A stretch of DNA of 64,000 nucleotides, taken from Hyphomicrobiales bacterium. Its GTDB lineage: Bacteria; Pseudomonadota; Alphaproteobacteria; Rhizobiales; Beijerinckiaceae. The position numbers were made by a program, and so were the translations under genes. Positions 36,665-45,522 of this stretch are shown here, piece by piece. Under the pieces are notes generated by a model. That model was not told the origin of the DNA. It saw only the letters and a list, made by a program, of their open reading frames with translations, and did not search any database. The stretch covers positions 1-64,000 of the forward strand of contig UBZM01000087.1 of the NCBI GenBank assembly GCA_900470095.1, read 5' to 3'. The number at the start of each line of letters is the position of its first letter. Positions within the stretch are counted from its first letter, which is position 1.

Positions 36665-37325
36665 GTCCTCAATCTCCGTCTGCGCGGCGCGTGTTCGCCG
36701 TCCTCAGCTTTTGTTCGAGGCGGTCGCAAAAGGCAAGATGGCGGCAGCAGGGCGCCGGTTCAGTTGCAGCGCGTTCTCGCCTCTGAGGAGCAAATGCGCG
36801 GCAGATCGACAGACGGCCTCATGGCGTCGTCGCAATGCAATCCGGCCAAGATTCGACCGGCACGATTCCGCGGGCCCCATCTCGATCGATCTGCGATCGC
36901 TGCTTCTGAATCAGGTCGACCTGGACCATCCCCGCTCCTCCCGCCCTCTCCAGGCCGTTGCGCACCTGAGGAAGGTGGCGTGTCGACAACTTGGCGCACC
37001 AACCGATCTCGCGACGCAGGCGCCAGAACCTGCCGGGTCAAGGCCTCGCTGTCATCGCGCCCCTGATTGCAGCGGTATGATCGGCGATCGCGCGGGGACC
37101 TGCGGCGTTGACCGTCCCCGTGACCGCGCGCCTGATCCGGCGGCGTCGCAACCGAAGCTGGGCTCGGCGGATTGTGGTGAAGTGATCGCGCAATGGCGGA
37201 CACACAGCCCCTCGCGGAACTCAGTTCAGCAAGTGCGCGTAAGATTCTGAAATCGCAAACCAACATCCGGCCGCCCCTCGTTGAGGGCGGAACGCAGGCA
37301 TCAATTTCATGGATGTAAGAAGTGT
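36665..37325. other. 660-base gap without a supported gene
   Basis: Between the PIMT-like gene and tRNA-Asn I find no frame with a credible ribosome binding site and family features. A 744-base minus-strand frame runs over the tRNA-Asn gene, and a plus-strand frame at 36651-37250 looks like composition-driven noise. The stretch could hold a decayed gene or an RNA; I see no specific sign of either. Confidence 0.4.
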
Positions 37326-37400
37326 TGGCTCCCGGAGCAGGATTCGAACCTGCGACCAATCGATTAACAGTCGATTGCTCTACCGCTGAGCTATCCGGGA
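37326..37400 (-). tRNA. tRNA-Asn (GTT)
   Basis: The minus strand folds as a full cloverleaf: acceptor TCCCGGA paired with TCCGGGA, D arm AGCTCAGCGGTAGAGC, anticodon loop CTGTTAA with anticodon GTT at 37366-37368 (plus-strand AAC), T arm CGCAGGTTCGAATCCTGC, discriminator G and an encoded CCA at 37326-37328. Length 75 with CCA. Confidence 0.97.
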
Positions 37401-37593
37401 CCGATGGCCGGGGTAATAGCGACGCCTTTGTCCGGGCGCAAGCCCCTTGCGACACTTCGAGGGCAGGAATCCTGTTCATCCACAGATGACCATAGGTCAT
37501 CACGGCGATTGCTGCTGTTCCCGGTTGCGGCCCGGCGCGCCATGTGGTTATAGGCGGCCCTAGGACATCACCGCAGCGTGACTGTCCCCGGAT

Positions 37594-37667
37594 GGCCTCG
37601 TGGCGGAGTGGTTACGCAGAGGACTGCAAATCCTTGCACCCCGGTTCGATTCCGGGCGAGGCCTCCA
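37594..37667 (+). tRNA. tRNA-Cys (GCA)
   Basis: The plus strand folds as a cloverleaf: acceptor GGCCTCG paired with CGAGGCC, D arm GGCGGAGTGGTTACGC, anticodon loop CTGCAAA with anticodon GCA at 37626-37628, T arm CCCGGTTCGATTCCGGG, discriminator T and encoded CCA at 37665-37667. Length 74 with CCA. It is followed by a small secreted-protein gene. Confidence 0.97.
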
Positions 37668-37822
37668 CCTCCTTCAATCGATACCCAGACTGCCCTGACC
37701 TTCGCGAATGCGAGGGCATCAGTGCTTTGCGCGACATGAACGGTTCCGGACAATCCCGTTCATCAGGGGTTCCAGCCCGATCGGCTTCCATGCCGTCGAT
37801 CCGATTCACCTGGAGACGAATC

Positions 37823-38113
37823 ATGCGAAACTTTTTCCTCGCCTCGGCTGTGATGCTGGGCCTGACGGGTGCCCTGCCCGCAGCCGCGCTCGCAGCGCCG
37901 CCGACCACAGCTGCCGACCTGCTGAGCGGGACGTCCGACATTCAGCAGGTTCAGTATCGCGACTGGCGCCATGGCCGCGGACACTATTCCCCCGGTTATC
38001 GCTACGGCCCTCCGCGTGGCTATTACGGCCGACGCCATTACGGCCCGCCCTACGGCTATGCGCGCGGTCATTGGCGCCATCGCCAGTATTACGGCCGGCC
38101 CTATTACCGCTGA
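37823..38113 (+). CDS. Tyr/Arg/Gly-rich small secreted protein
   Basis: ATG at 37823 follows GGAGA. The 96-residue product has a signal peptide ending AALA at about residue 24, then QQVQYRDWRHGRGHY and a strongly basic, tyrosine-rich tail of repeated YGPP and YGRRHYGPPYGYARG units. It resembles the middle of the BA14K protein at 21921 (VQNVQYRRYYGPGYGYRGG) but lacks the BA14K C-terminal module. Function unknown; exported low-complexity envelope protein. Confidence 0.75.
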   Translation: MRNFFLASAVMLGLTGALPAAALAAPPTTAADLLSGTSDIQQVQYRDWRHGRGHYSPGYRYGPPRGYYGRRHYGPPYGYARGHWRHRQYYGRPYYR

Positions 38114-38240
38114 TCGCACCGCACTTCGACCCGACGGCCGATTCTCCCGCCCGGGAGCACTATCAGGATCGGCGCCTTGACGGCGCCGATTTCGCGCGAG
38201 CCGCTGGTGCAGGCTACCGGGAGGCACGCTATCACGAGGG

Positions 38241-39695
38241 ATGAGCGCCTCCTCCCTGTTCTGGTTTCGCGACGATCTGCGCCTCGCCGACAATCCTGCC
38301 CTTTGCGCAGCTGCGGCGCATGGCCCCGTCCTTTGCCTCTACATCCTCGACGAATCGCCGGAACGGCGCGTCCTGGGCGGCGCAGCGCGCTGGTGGCTGT
38401 CACGCTCGCTTGCCGCGCTCGCTGAAGACCTGGGCGCGCGCGGCTGCAGGCTCATCCTGATGCGGGGGGACCCTGCCGCGCTGATTCCCATGGTCGTGGC
38501 CGCGACAGGCGTCGACCTCGTCACCTGGAATCGTCGCTATGAGGCCGCCGCCATTGCGCTTGATTCGGAACTGAAGCGTGAACTGACCCAGGCTAGCACC
38601 GCTGTCGCGAGCTACAATGCCAGCCTGCTCAACGAGCCCTGGCAGGTCTCAACGGGCTCCGGCACTCCCTTCAAGGTCTTCACGCCCTATTGGCGCGCAG
38701 TCCGGGCCCGCGGCGAACCGGCAGCTCCAGCGCTAGCCCCCACTCAGCTGAGACCGCTGCCTCTCCCCGAATCGCTGAAAGCGCTTGCCCTCGATCATGA
38801 GAGGCTGATGCTGGAACCGACCGCCCCCGATTGGGCTGGAGACATGCGCAAGGCATGGATACCGGGCGAGCCCGGTGCCAGGGACGCCCTCACCTCGTTC
38901 CTCGGCGAAGCGATCGCCGGGTATGGCGAGGGGCGCAACCGCCCCGACAAGATCTCGACCTCGCGTCTCTCTCCATATCTGCGCTTCGGTGAAATCGGGC
39001 CCCGCCAGATCTGGCACGCGACGCTGGCAGCCCGGCATGCAGGAGAAATCCCGGGCAGCCCCGACGATGTAGAAAAATTTCTCTCGGAGATCGGCTGGCG
39101 TGAATTCTCCTACCACCTGCTCTTCCATCACCCCGACCTGGCGACGCAGAACTTCAACTCCCGCTTCGACGCCTTTCCATGGCGACAGGACGACGCCGCG
39201 CTGCACGCCTGGCAACGCGGGCTGACAGGCTATCCGATCGTCGATGCCGGCATGCGCGAACTCTGGACGACCGGCTGGATGCATAACCGCGTGCGGATGA
39301 TCGTCGCGTCCTTCCTGATCAAGCACCTGCTCATCGACTGGCGCGAGGGCGAGCGCTGGTTCTGGGACACTCTCGTTGACGCCGACCCCGCCAATAATCC
39401 CGCGAGTTGGCAATGGATTGCGGGATCGGGCGCCGATGCCGCTCCCTATTTCCGCATCTTCAACCCAGTGACGCAGGGCGAGAAATTCGACCCCCGCGGC
39501 GCCTATGTCCGACGCTGGATCCCGGAGCTCGGTCAGCTTCAGGACTCGGAGATCCATAGCCCCTGGACGGTTCCGACCGGTAAGCTCGCAGCCGCTGGCG
39601 TCCGGCTCGGAGAAACCTATCCGCACCCGATCGTCGATCTCGGTTTTGGTCGGCAACGGGCGCTCGCCGCCCTTGCGTCGTTGGGGCGCGAATAA
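38241..39695 (+). CDS. phrB: Deoxyribodipyrimidine photolyase
   Basis: The 484-residue protein starts LFWFRDDLRLADNPAL, the class I photolyase N-terminus, with a Rossmann antenna domain to about 130 and a helical FAD domain. SRLSPYLRFGEI, TGYPIVDAGMRELWTTGWMH, NRVRMIVASFLIKHLLIDWR and DADPANNPASWQWIAGSG hold the FAD- and DNA-contacting residues and the tryptophans of the electron-transfer chain. It reverses UV cyclobutane dimers with blue light. ATG at 38241 follows CGAGGG. Single-gene unit. Confidence 0.95.
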   Translation: MSASSLFWFRDDLRLADNPALCAAAAHGPVLCLYILDESPERRVLGGAARWWLSRSLAALAEDLGARGCRLILMRGDPAALIPMVVAATGVDLVTWNRRYEAAAIALDSELKRELTQASTAVASYNASLLNEPWQVSTGSGTPFKVFTPYWRAVRARGEPAAPALAPTQLRPLPLPESLKALALDHERLMLEPTAPDWAGDMRKAWIPGEPGARDALTSFLGEAIAGYGEGRNRPDKISTSRLSPYLRFGEIGPRQIWHATLAARHAGEIPGSPDDVEKFLSEIGWREFSYHLLFHHPDLATQNFNSRFDAFPWRQDDAALHAWQRGLTGYPIVDAGMRELWTTGWMHNRVRMIVASFLIKHLLIDWREGERWFWDTLVDADPANNPASWQWIAGSGADAAPYFRIFNPVTQGEKFDPRGAYVRRWIPELGQLQDSEIHSPWTVPTGKLAAAGVRLGETYPHPIVDLGFGRQRALAALASLGRE

Positions 39696-39918
39696 ACGTG
39701 CGGCATGAGCGCTGGCGTTGCGACCACCGCATTTCCGGGTGGCAGCTGGAGCTGATCGTCGCCTGTATGCGAGCCTTGCGCCCGCTGCGTCGATGCTCGC
39801 TTCCGCGTCCGCAGCGACCTCCGCACCGATTCTATGGAGATGTGTCAGATCGCGTTTGCGAAAACCACCGGACGGCGCCGGCGGAAGCAGCCGGCACGAG
39901 CCTGAGTGATGCGGGCCC

Positions 39919-40926
39919 TCACCCTTCGAGCGCGAGCACAGCAAAACTCGCGAGCCAGTGTTCGCCCATATAGTCGCCGGCGATATGGGGAAGCCCGGCC
40001 GTCAGGTGCCGTGCGGCGGCGTCCTCTACCAAGGCCCGGCGCGAATCGCCGGGCGGCAGCGCCGCGGAGAGCGAGCGCCAGCACCATGCCCGGCTGAGGT
40101 TCAGACCATCGAGATGGGCGATCTTGCCATCCGTGCGATCGCTGACAGTCGCCGGCCGGAACAGGGTTTCCGGTGCGCTGTCGGCAAGCCTGGGCAGAAA
40201 GCGGTCGAACCAGGGCAGGAACTCATCCCCCGACAGGAGGCGCCTCATGCATTCCGCCTCGATCAGCGCGGAGGACAGGAAGTCGTCGCCGCTCGGCTCG
40301 CCCCAGGCCGGGCAATCCGTATCCCCGCCGTACCAGCGTCTGCCGGTGTCGCGCAGCAGCGCCATCAAGGCGTCGTCCCGCGTCACCGCGGCATAGTCAG
40401 CCGCCATCCTGAGGCCGAAGGCCGTATTGAAATGCGTGCCCACGCGGACCGGATAGGTCGCAAGCGGGAGGAAGTCGCAGAAGCGCTGAGCGAAAGCGTC
40501 CGCCAGTGGCGTGAGCACCTGCGACCGGTGCTGGTCGTCATGCAGGTGCAGTTCTTCGGCCAGTTTCAGAAGCCATGCCCAGCCATAGGGCCGCTTGAAG
40601 CCGCGCGCCGTCGGTGAGGCAAGATAGGCGCACTCGACCGCGATCTTGTCGGCGACGAACTGCTCGTCGAACAGCGCGCGAATATCCGCGGCATGCGGAA
40701 GGCTCGGGAAACGCCGCAGCAAGCGCGCCAGCATCCAATAGCTGTGAACGCAGGAATGCCAGTCATAGCTGCCGTAGAAGACCGGATGGAGATCACGCGG
40801 CGTCCGGGCGTCCTCGGGACCGGCCAGGACATGGTCAGGCTTGTTGGGATATTCGCGCCGGACGTGCCCCAGCGCAATGGCGGCAATACGTGCAGCCAGT
40901 TCAGGCGTAAGATCAGATCGTCTCAT
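39919..40926 (-). CDS. DUF2891-family protein
   Basis: The 335-residue soluble protein has the DUF2891 opening PVFYGSYDWHSCVHSYWMLARLLRRFP and HFNTAFGLRMAADY. Later HLDGLNLSRAWCWR and HIAGDYMGEHWLASFA complete the pattern. It is rich in His and Trp and may have an (alpha/alpha)6 barrel; the activity is not established. ATG at 40926, six bases after AAGGGA, is preferred over 40932. The start overlaps the end of the BASS-like transporter by 14 bases, so the two are translationally linked. Confidence 0.87.
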   Translation of the reverse strand: MRRSDLTPELAARIAAIALGHVRREYPNKPDHVLAGPEDARTPRDLHPVFYGSYDWHSCVHSYWMLARLLRRFPSLPHAADIRALFDEQFVADKIAVECAYLASPTARGFKRPYGWAWLLKLAEELHLHDDQHRSQVLTPLADAFAQRFCDFLPLATYPVRVGTHFNTAFGLRMAADYAAVTRDDALMALLRDTGRRWYGGDTDCPAWGEPSGDDFLSSALIEAECMRRLLSGDEFLPWFDRFLPRLADSAPETLFRPATVSDRTDGKIAHLDGLNLSRAWCWRSLSAALPPGDSRRALVEDAAARHLTAGLPHIAGDYMGEHWLASFAVLALEG

Positions 40927-41890
40927 CGGCATTCCCTTCGATTGTCACGGCGCGGCCGGAGACACCGGTGACCGGACGATCCTTGCGTGATCGTGCGAGC
41001 AGCGCCTCGAGCAGGCGCGGCATGATGTAGATCGGCAGCTGAACCGCCGCGAAGTAAAGCGCCATCCGCGGGGTTGCTGCCGCACCGAGCGCCGACCAGA
41101 CCAGACCGACATTGCGGTTTCCGAGAATCAGGCCGACGGCCAGACGTTCGCGCAGGCCCCCCGGCAGCACCAGGGCCCCGCCGAGCTGCATGCCGAGATT
41201 GCAGGCGAAGGCAAGCGCCAGGCAGATGATGGCCGCCTGCGGATCACTCTCGATCTGGCTGCGCATGCCGGCCATGGTCGCCAGAGCGAAGACCAGCAAC
41301 GCTGCGACAGTGATGCCGTCCACCACGGCGCCATGGACCGCCAGCGCGGCCGCGGCGTACCGCCTCAGGATGAGCGCGACGCCTTCAGCCCCTCCGATCA
41401 GCAGCGCAAGCCTCAGCACGAGGTCGAGAGGCGCGACGGAGAGTCCGCCGAACCAGCTTGCCAGCAGTGGTATGGTGATAGGCGCCAACGCCATGGACAG
41501 GAGAGTGACGACCAGCGGCACCGCCCCATCCAGCCCCAGCATTCTCGCGACCGCCGCGGTGCCGCTCGACGGTGGCGCGGATACGGCCAGAACCAGCGCC
41601 AATGCCAGTTCCGGGGCAAGGCCGGTCAGGTGCGCGGCGATGCCGGCGAGGATCGGGCATGCGATCATCACCACGCAGGGCAGGAAGACCGACAGCGAGG
41701 GACGTCGGATCACGGCGACCACTGCGATCATGTCGATCCGCAGCAGCGTCCCGAGCACGATCAGGAAGATCGCCGCCGGCATCAGCGGGCGCGCCAGCTC
41801 GGCCAGCGCGGGAAAGATCAGCCCGAGCATGACGCCCAGCACCAGCAATGTCGGCCCGCGCGGGATCAGGCGCGGAAGATTGGATGGCAT
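40913..41890 (-). CDS. BASS-like (bile acid:sodium symporter type) transporter
   Basis: The 325-residue protein has about 9-10 membrane helices. The middle has LALVLAVSAPPSSGTAAVARMLG and a late GLILGNRNVGLVWSALG, which look like the two crossover motifs of the bile acid/sodium symporter fold. Substrate unknown. ATG at 41890 gives a normal family start; an upstream ATG at 41941 would add residues in the divergent promoter region. It is followed by a coupled DUF2891 gene and is divergent from a LysR regulator, which probably controls it. Confidence 0.8.
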   Translation of the reverse strand: MPSNLPRLIPRGPTLLVLGVMLGLIFPALAELARPLMPAAIFLIVLGTLLRIDMIAVVAVIRRPSLSVFLPCVVMIACPILAGIAAHLTGLAPELALALVLAVSAPPSSGTAAVARMLGLDGAVPLVVTLLSMALAPITIPLLASWFGGLSVAPLDLVLRLALLIGGAEGVALILRRYAAAALAVHGAVVDGITVAALLVFALATMAGMRSQIESDPQAAIICLALAFACNLGMQLGGALVLPGGLRERLAVGLILGNRNVGLVWSALGAAATPRMALYFAAVQLPIYIMPRLLEALLARSRKDRPVTGVSGRAVTIEGNADETI

Positions 41891-41979
41891 GAGGCACGCC
41901 CGTTTGCTTTGGACGCAAACGATAAGCAAGCCCATACCCATCTTGGAAATCGATTATTGCCATGACCATAATCGCCACC

Positions 41980-42894
41980 ATGAATTTAGCTTCGATCGAT
42001 CTCAATCTCCTCGTCGCCTTCGAGGCTCTGATGGAGGAGCGCCATGTGACCCGTGCCGGGCAGCGCATCGGGTTGGCGCAGCCCTCGATGAGCAGCGCGT
42101 TAGCCCGCCTGCGGGCCCTGTTCGCCGATGACCTGCTCGTTCGGACGGCCGAAGGCATGCAGCCGACGGCCAGGGCGCTTGCCCTGGCCAGGCCGATCGG
42201 TGAGGCGCTGGAACAGATTCGCCGAACGCTGGATTCCGGGCCGGGCTTCGATCCACGCTCGGCGAGGCGGCATTTCACCATCGCGGTGACGGATTACGGC
42301 GACCTCGTCATCGTGCCGGCCCTTGTCGAAGCACTGCGGCGCGACGCGCCGGGGGTCGATCTCACCGTGCGTCCGATCACCGATGCAGTCGAAAGCCTGG
42401 CGCGGCTGGAACGCGGCGAGGTCGATGCCCTGATCGGCGGCCATCTGCCCGTCTCCTCCCGCACAACCCGGCAGTTCCTGCTGATGGAGCGCTTCACCTG
42501 CGTTCGCGATGCATCCCGCGTCGCTCCCGGCATCTCGCTCGACCGTGCTGATTTCGTGCGCCTGCCCCATGTCCTGTTCTCGTCGACGGGAGGCGATGGC
42601 TCACCGAGTGCCGTCGATGCCATTCTGTCGGAACATGGACACAAGCGCAGGGTCGCGGTCACGCTTCCGCATGTCGTGGCGGTGCCCTTTGTACTGGCAG
42701 GGACTGATCTCGTGGCGACCATGGCGGAGCGAATCGCCCGGCGCTTTGCCGACGTGGCAGGCGTGGCGATCCTTCCCCTTCCCTACGAGGTTCCGGCTTT
42801 CGCGATCGATCTCGTGCATGGACTGCGCGCGACTTCGAATCCGGCGATGCAATGGTTCGTCGATCTTATCGTCAAAACCTGCCGGACGATCTGA
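41980..42894 (+). CDS. LysR-family regulator (NodD/PcpR-like)
   Basis: From ATG at 41980 the 304-residue protein starts MNLASIDLNLLVAFEALMEE, the start typical of the NodD/NahR/PcpR branch. The HTH contains RAGQRIGLAQPSMSSALARL. The effector domain begins near 90 (ARRHFTIAVTDYGDLVIVPAL). ATG at 41962 is an alternative, neither having a clear RBS. It is divergent from the BASS-like transporter and DUF2891 pair, its likely targets. The inducer is unknown, often an aromatic or organic acid. Confidence 0.9.
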   Translation: MNLASIDLNLLVAFEALMEERHVTRAGQRIGLAQPSMSSALARLRALFADDLLVRTAEGMQPTARALALARPIGEALEQIRRTLDSGPGFDPRSARRHFTIAVTDYGDLVIVPALVEALRRDAPGVDLTVRPITDAVESLARLERGEVDALIGGHLPVSSRTTRQFLLMERFTCVRDASRVAPGISLDRADFVRLPHVLFSSTGGDGSPSAVDAILSEHGHKRRVAVTLPHVVAVPFVLAGTDLVATMAERIARRFADVAGVAILPLPYEVPAFAIDLVHGLRATSNPAMQWFVDLIVKTCRTI

Positions 42895-42952
42895 AACGCG
42901 CCACAATCCTCGGCCACGGCCATGACGTTGAGTCAGCGCCGGATCATTTCGC

Positions 42953-43801
42953 ATGTCGGATACATTCCCCGCCCTCCTCACCCGCACAGCCCTGCGGGCG
43001 GACCTCGAGCGCCTCGGCCTGCAGCCCGGCGACAGCGTGATGGTCCATGCCGCGATGAGCCGCGTCGGGCAATTGCTGAACGGTCCCGATGCCTTGATCG
43101 GCGCCCTGCTCGACACAATCGGCGCTCAGGGGACGCTGCTGGCCTATACCGACTGGGACGGCGCCTATGACGACCTGCTCGACGATGAGGGCCGCGTTCC
43201 CGAAACCTGGCGCGCGCATCTCCCGCCCTTCGATCCGGCTTCGTCACGCGCCATTCGCGACAACGGCGTGCTGCCGGAATTCCTGCGCACCACCCCCGGT
43301 GCGAAGCGCAGTGGCAATCCCGGTGCTTCGGTTGCAGCACTCGGTGCCAGGGCGGACTGGATCACGCAGGATCACCCGCTCGACTACGGCTACGGCGAAG
43401 GTTCTCCGCTGGCGAAGCTCGTCTCCATCGGCGGCAAGGTTCTCATGGTCGGCGCGCCCCGCGATACGCTGACCTTGCTGCATCACGCCGAACACCTCGC
43501 GCAGATCCCGGGCAAACGCATCCTGCGCCGGGAAGTCCCGTTCGCGACCGCATCCGGCACGCTGTGGCGCATGATCGAGGAATTCGACACGGGCGATCCC
43601 ATCGTCGCCGGACTCGATGAAGATTACTTTGCCGAGATCGTCAGTGCATTCCTCGCCTCCGGAGAAGGCCGGCAGGGACAGATCGGCGCCGCAGCAAGCA
43701 TCCTCGTCGACGCTGCCGCAATCACAGGTTTCGGCGTCGCCTGGCTGGAAGACCGCTTCGGCGGGCAGCCTACGCCTGCTCTCGCTTCGCCCGGCCGGTA
43801 A
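42953..43801 (+). CDS. Aminoglycoside N(3)-acetyltransferase family protein
   Basis: The 282-residue protein matches the AAC(3)/YokD family. It has LGLQPGDSVMVHAAMSRVGQ, the family start, then SGNPGASVAALGARADWIT, GEGSPLAKLVSIGGKVLMVG and a histidine segment LTLLHHAEHLAQIPGKR. These enzymes acetylate the 3-amino group of 2-deoxystreptamine aminoglycosides, though environmental members may have other amine substrates. It is chromosomal, with no mobile element nearby, and has the same composition as its neighbours. The stop overlaps the convergent SDR gene by 32 bases. Confidence 0.88.
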   Translation: MSDTFPALLTRTALRADLERLGLQPGDSVMVHAAMSRVGQLLNGPDALIGALLDTIGAQGTLLAYTDWDGAYDDLLDDEGRVPETWRAHLPPFDPASSRAIRDNGVLPEFLRTTPGAKRSGNPGASVAALGARADWITQDHPLDYGYGEGSPLAKLVSIGGKVLMVGAPRDTLTLLHHAEHLAQIPGKRILRREVPFATASGTLWRMIEEFDTGDPIVAGLDEDYFAEIVSAFLASGEGRQGQIGAAASILVDAAAITGFGVAWLEDRFGGQPTPALASPGR

Positions 43802-44567
43802 ACCACCCGATCGCCCGGAAATAGACCGGGTACGGCAACAGGTTGATCAGCTTCACCGCCCATGACAGCCGGCGCGGAAAACTGATCTCGAAGCCGCCGC
43901 GCGCGAAGCCGTCGACGATGCGCCTTGCTGCAACGGCCTCGGTCATCAGGAGCGGCATCGAGAAATCGTGCCGGCGCGTCAGCGGGGTATCGACGAAGCC
44001 CGGATTGACGACCTGAAGACGAATGCCGAGCCGGTCGCAGTCGAATTTCAGCGCCTCGCACAGGTAGATCGTCGCAGCCTTGGAAGCACCATAGGCGGCC
44101 GCTCTCGGCAGGCCGCCGAAACCGGCGATCGAGGCGTTGACCGCAATCTGGCCACGCCCCCGCGGCTTCATCCGTTCCAGCACAGCGGCCAGCCCCTTGG
44201 CTGCCCCAAGGGTGTTGACCGCCAGGGCAGCCTCGAGAGCGGCGATATCAAACACGCCGGGTCGGGTGGCAGGCGCGATGCCGGCATTCAGGAAGGCCAG
44301 CGCGATCGGCCCATGCACGCTTTCGATGGCATCGACCACCACGCGCATGGCAGCGGCATCCGTCACGTCGCCTGCATGGGCAACGATGCGGCCGGGCAAT
44401 CCGGTGGCGCGTCGTGCGAGATCCTCGAGTTGTTCCAGCCGTCGCGCTGTGATCGCCACCGTCCAGCCGCGAGCGGCCAGTTCGAGTGCGACGGCCTCGC
44501 CGATGCCGGAACTCGCGCCGGTGACCCAGGCGACGCCGTCCTGCGGCTGCATGCGCGGCAATGACAT
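43770..44567 (-). CDS. Short-chain dehydrogenase/reductase
   Basis: The 265-residue protein has the SDR cofactor motif TGASSGIGEA at about 16-25, FLNAGIA (the NAG motif), a catalytic serine in NASIAG and YGASK (the YxxxK pair), with VNPGFVDTPLT after it. Arg residues after the first strand (ITARRLEQL) suggest NADP(H). Classical SDR; substrate unknown. ATG at 44567 follows CGGAGA at good spacing. The C-terminal hydrophobic end INLLPYPVYFRAIGWF suggests membrane association. Confidence 0.9.
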   Translation of the reverse strand: MSLPRMQPQDGVAWVTGASSGIGEAVALELAARGWTVAITARRLEQLEDLARRATGLPGRIVAHAGDVTDAAAMRVVVDAIESVHGPIALAFLNAGIAPATRPGVFDIAALEAALAVNTLGAAKGLAAVLERMKPRGRGQIAVNASIAGFGGLPRAAAYGASKAATIYLCEALKFDCDRLGIRLQVVNPGFVDTPLTRRHDFSMPLLMTEAVAARRIVDGFARGGFEISFPRRLSWAVKLINLLPYPVYFRAIGWFTGRAKREQA

Positions 44568-44766
44568 GGTTTCTCCGGACGAGAGGCCCCCCGGACATAC
44601 AGCCCCGCAAGTGATCGGCGCAACCTTGCCGCCCTGTCCGTCCCGCTTCTGCAGCGCCTCGATCGCTGCAATCCCCACACGGCGTCATGGCATGTGGCGC
44701 ACGCCACGCAATCGGTGCAGTCTGCCGGCCGCAGCGCCAGCCGCCGATGAATCAGGACCACGACCG

Positions 44767-45483
44767 ATGCCGACAGAATTGCTCTTCCGCCAGGACGCCT
44801 ACCTGACCGAGACCCCGGCCAAGGTGGAAGCACTGAACGAGCGCGGCGGCATCGTTCTCGATCGCACGGTGTTTTACGCCACCGGCGGCGGCCAGCCGGG
44901 CGATGCCGGGCGGATCCGCCTCGCCGACGGCAGCGAGATCGCCATCGGCACCACGATCTACGACCCCGAGGACAAGAGCCGCGTCATCCATGTGCCGCTC
45001 GAAGGCCAGGCTGTTCCTCAGCCCGGCGACACCGTCACCCTGTTGCTCGACTGGGAGCGCCGCCTGAAGCGCATGCGCATCCACACGGCGCTGCACCTGC
45101 TCAGCGTCGTGCTGCCCTTCCCCGTCACCGGCGGCTCGATCGGCGATGGCGACGGCCGTCTCGATTTCGACATTCCGGAAGGCGGGCTCGACAAGGCGGA
45201 GATCGGCGAGAAGCTGAACGCGCTGATCGCCCGCAATGCCGCCGTCAGCGAGCGCTGGATTACCGACGAGGAGCTCGACGCCAATCCCGGCCTGGTCAAG
45301 ACCATGTCGGTGAAGCCGCCGCGTGGATCCGGGCGTGTGCGGCTGGTCTCGATCGAGGGCATCGATCTCCAGCCCTGTGGCGGAACCCATGTCCGCAACA
45401 CCTCCGAGATCGGTGTTGTCGCGATCACCGATATCGAGAAGAAGGGCAAGCAGAACAGGCGCGTGCGCATCGCGCTTGCCTGA
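44767..45483 (+). CDS. Alanyl-tRNA editing protein AlaX-type
   Basis: AlaX proteins are free-standing editing domains that remove serine or glycine from mischarged tRNA-Ala. The 238-residue product has the two zinc motifs: HTALH (His106, His110) within KRMRIHTALHLLSVV, and CGGTH (Cys204, His208). FYATGGGQPGDAG is the family's N-terminal glycine-rich motif. ATG at 44767; the upstream in-frame extension is not coding. Not fused to a synthetase. Downstream 39 bases is a mercaptopyruvate sulfurtransferase, possibly in the same transcript. Confidence 0.92.
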   Translation: MPTELLFRQDAYLTETPAKVEALNERGGIVLDRTVFYATGGGQPGDAGRIRLADGSEIAIGTTIYDPEDKSRVIHVPLEGQAVPQPGDTVTLLLDWERRLKRMRIHTALHLLSVVLPFPVTGGSIGDGDGRLDFDIPEGGLDKAEIGEKLNALIARNAAVSERWITDEELDANPGLVKTMSVKPPRGSGRVRLVSIEGIDLQPCGGTHVRNTSEIGVVAITDIEKKGKQNRRVRIALA

Positions 45484-45522
45484 ACCCACCAGACTTCGCC
45501 TCATCAGCAGGAATTGCCAACC

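Noticed and set aside
37193-37318. 41-residue frame before tRNA-Asn
   Set aside because: No ribosome binding site and no recognisable family; ends next to the tRNA.
36760-37503. Minus-strand frame of 247 codons across tRNA-Asn
   Set aside because: It runs over the tRNA gene and shows no domain or ribosome binding site.
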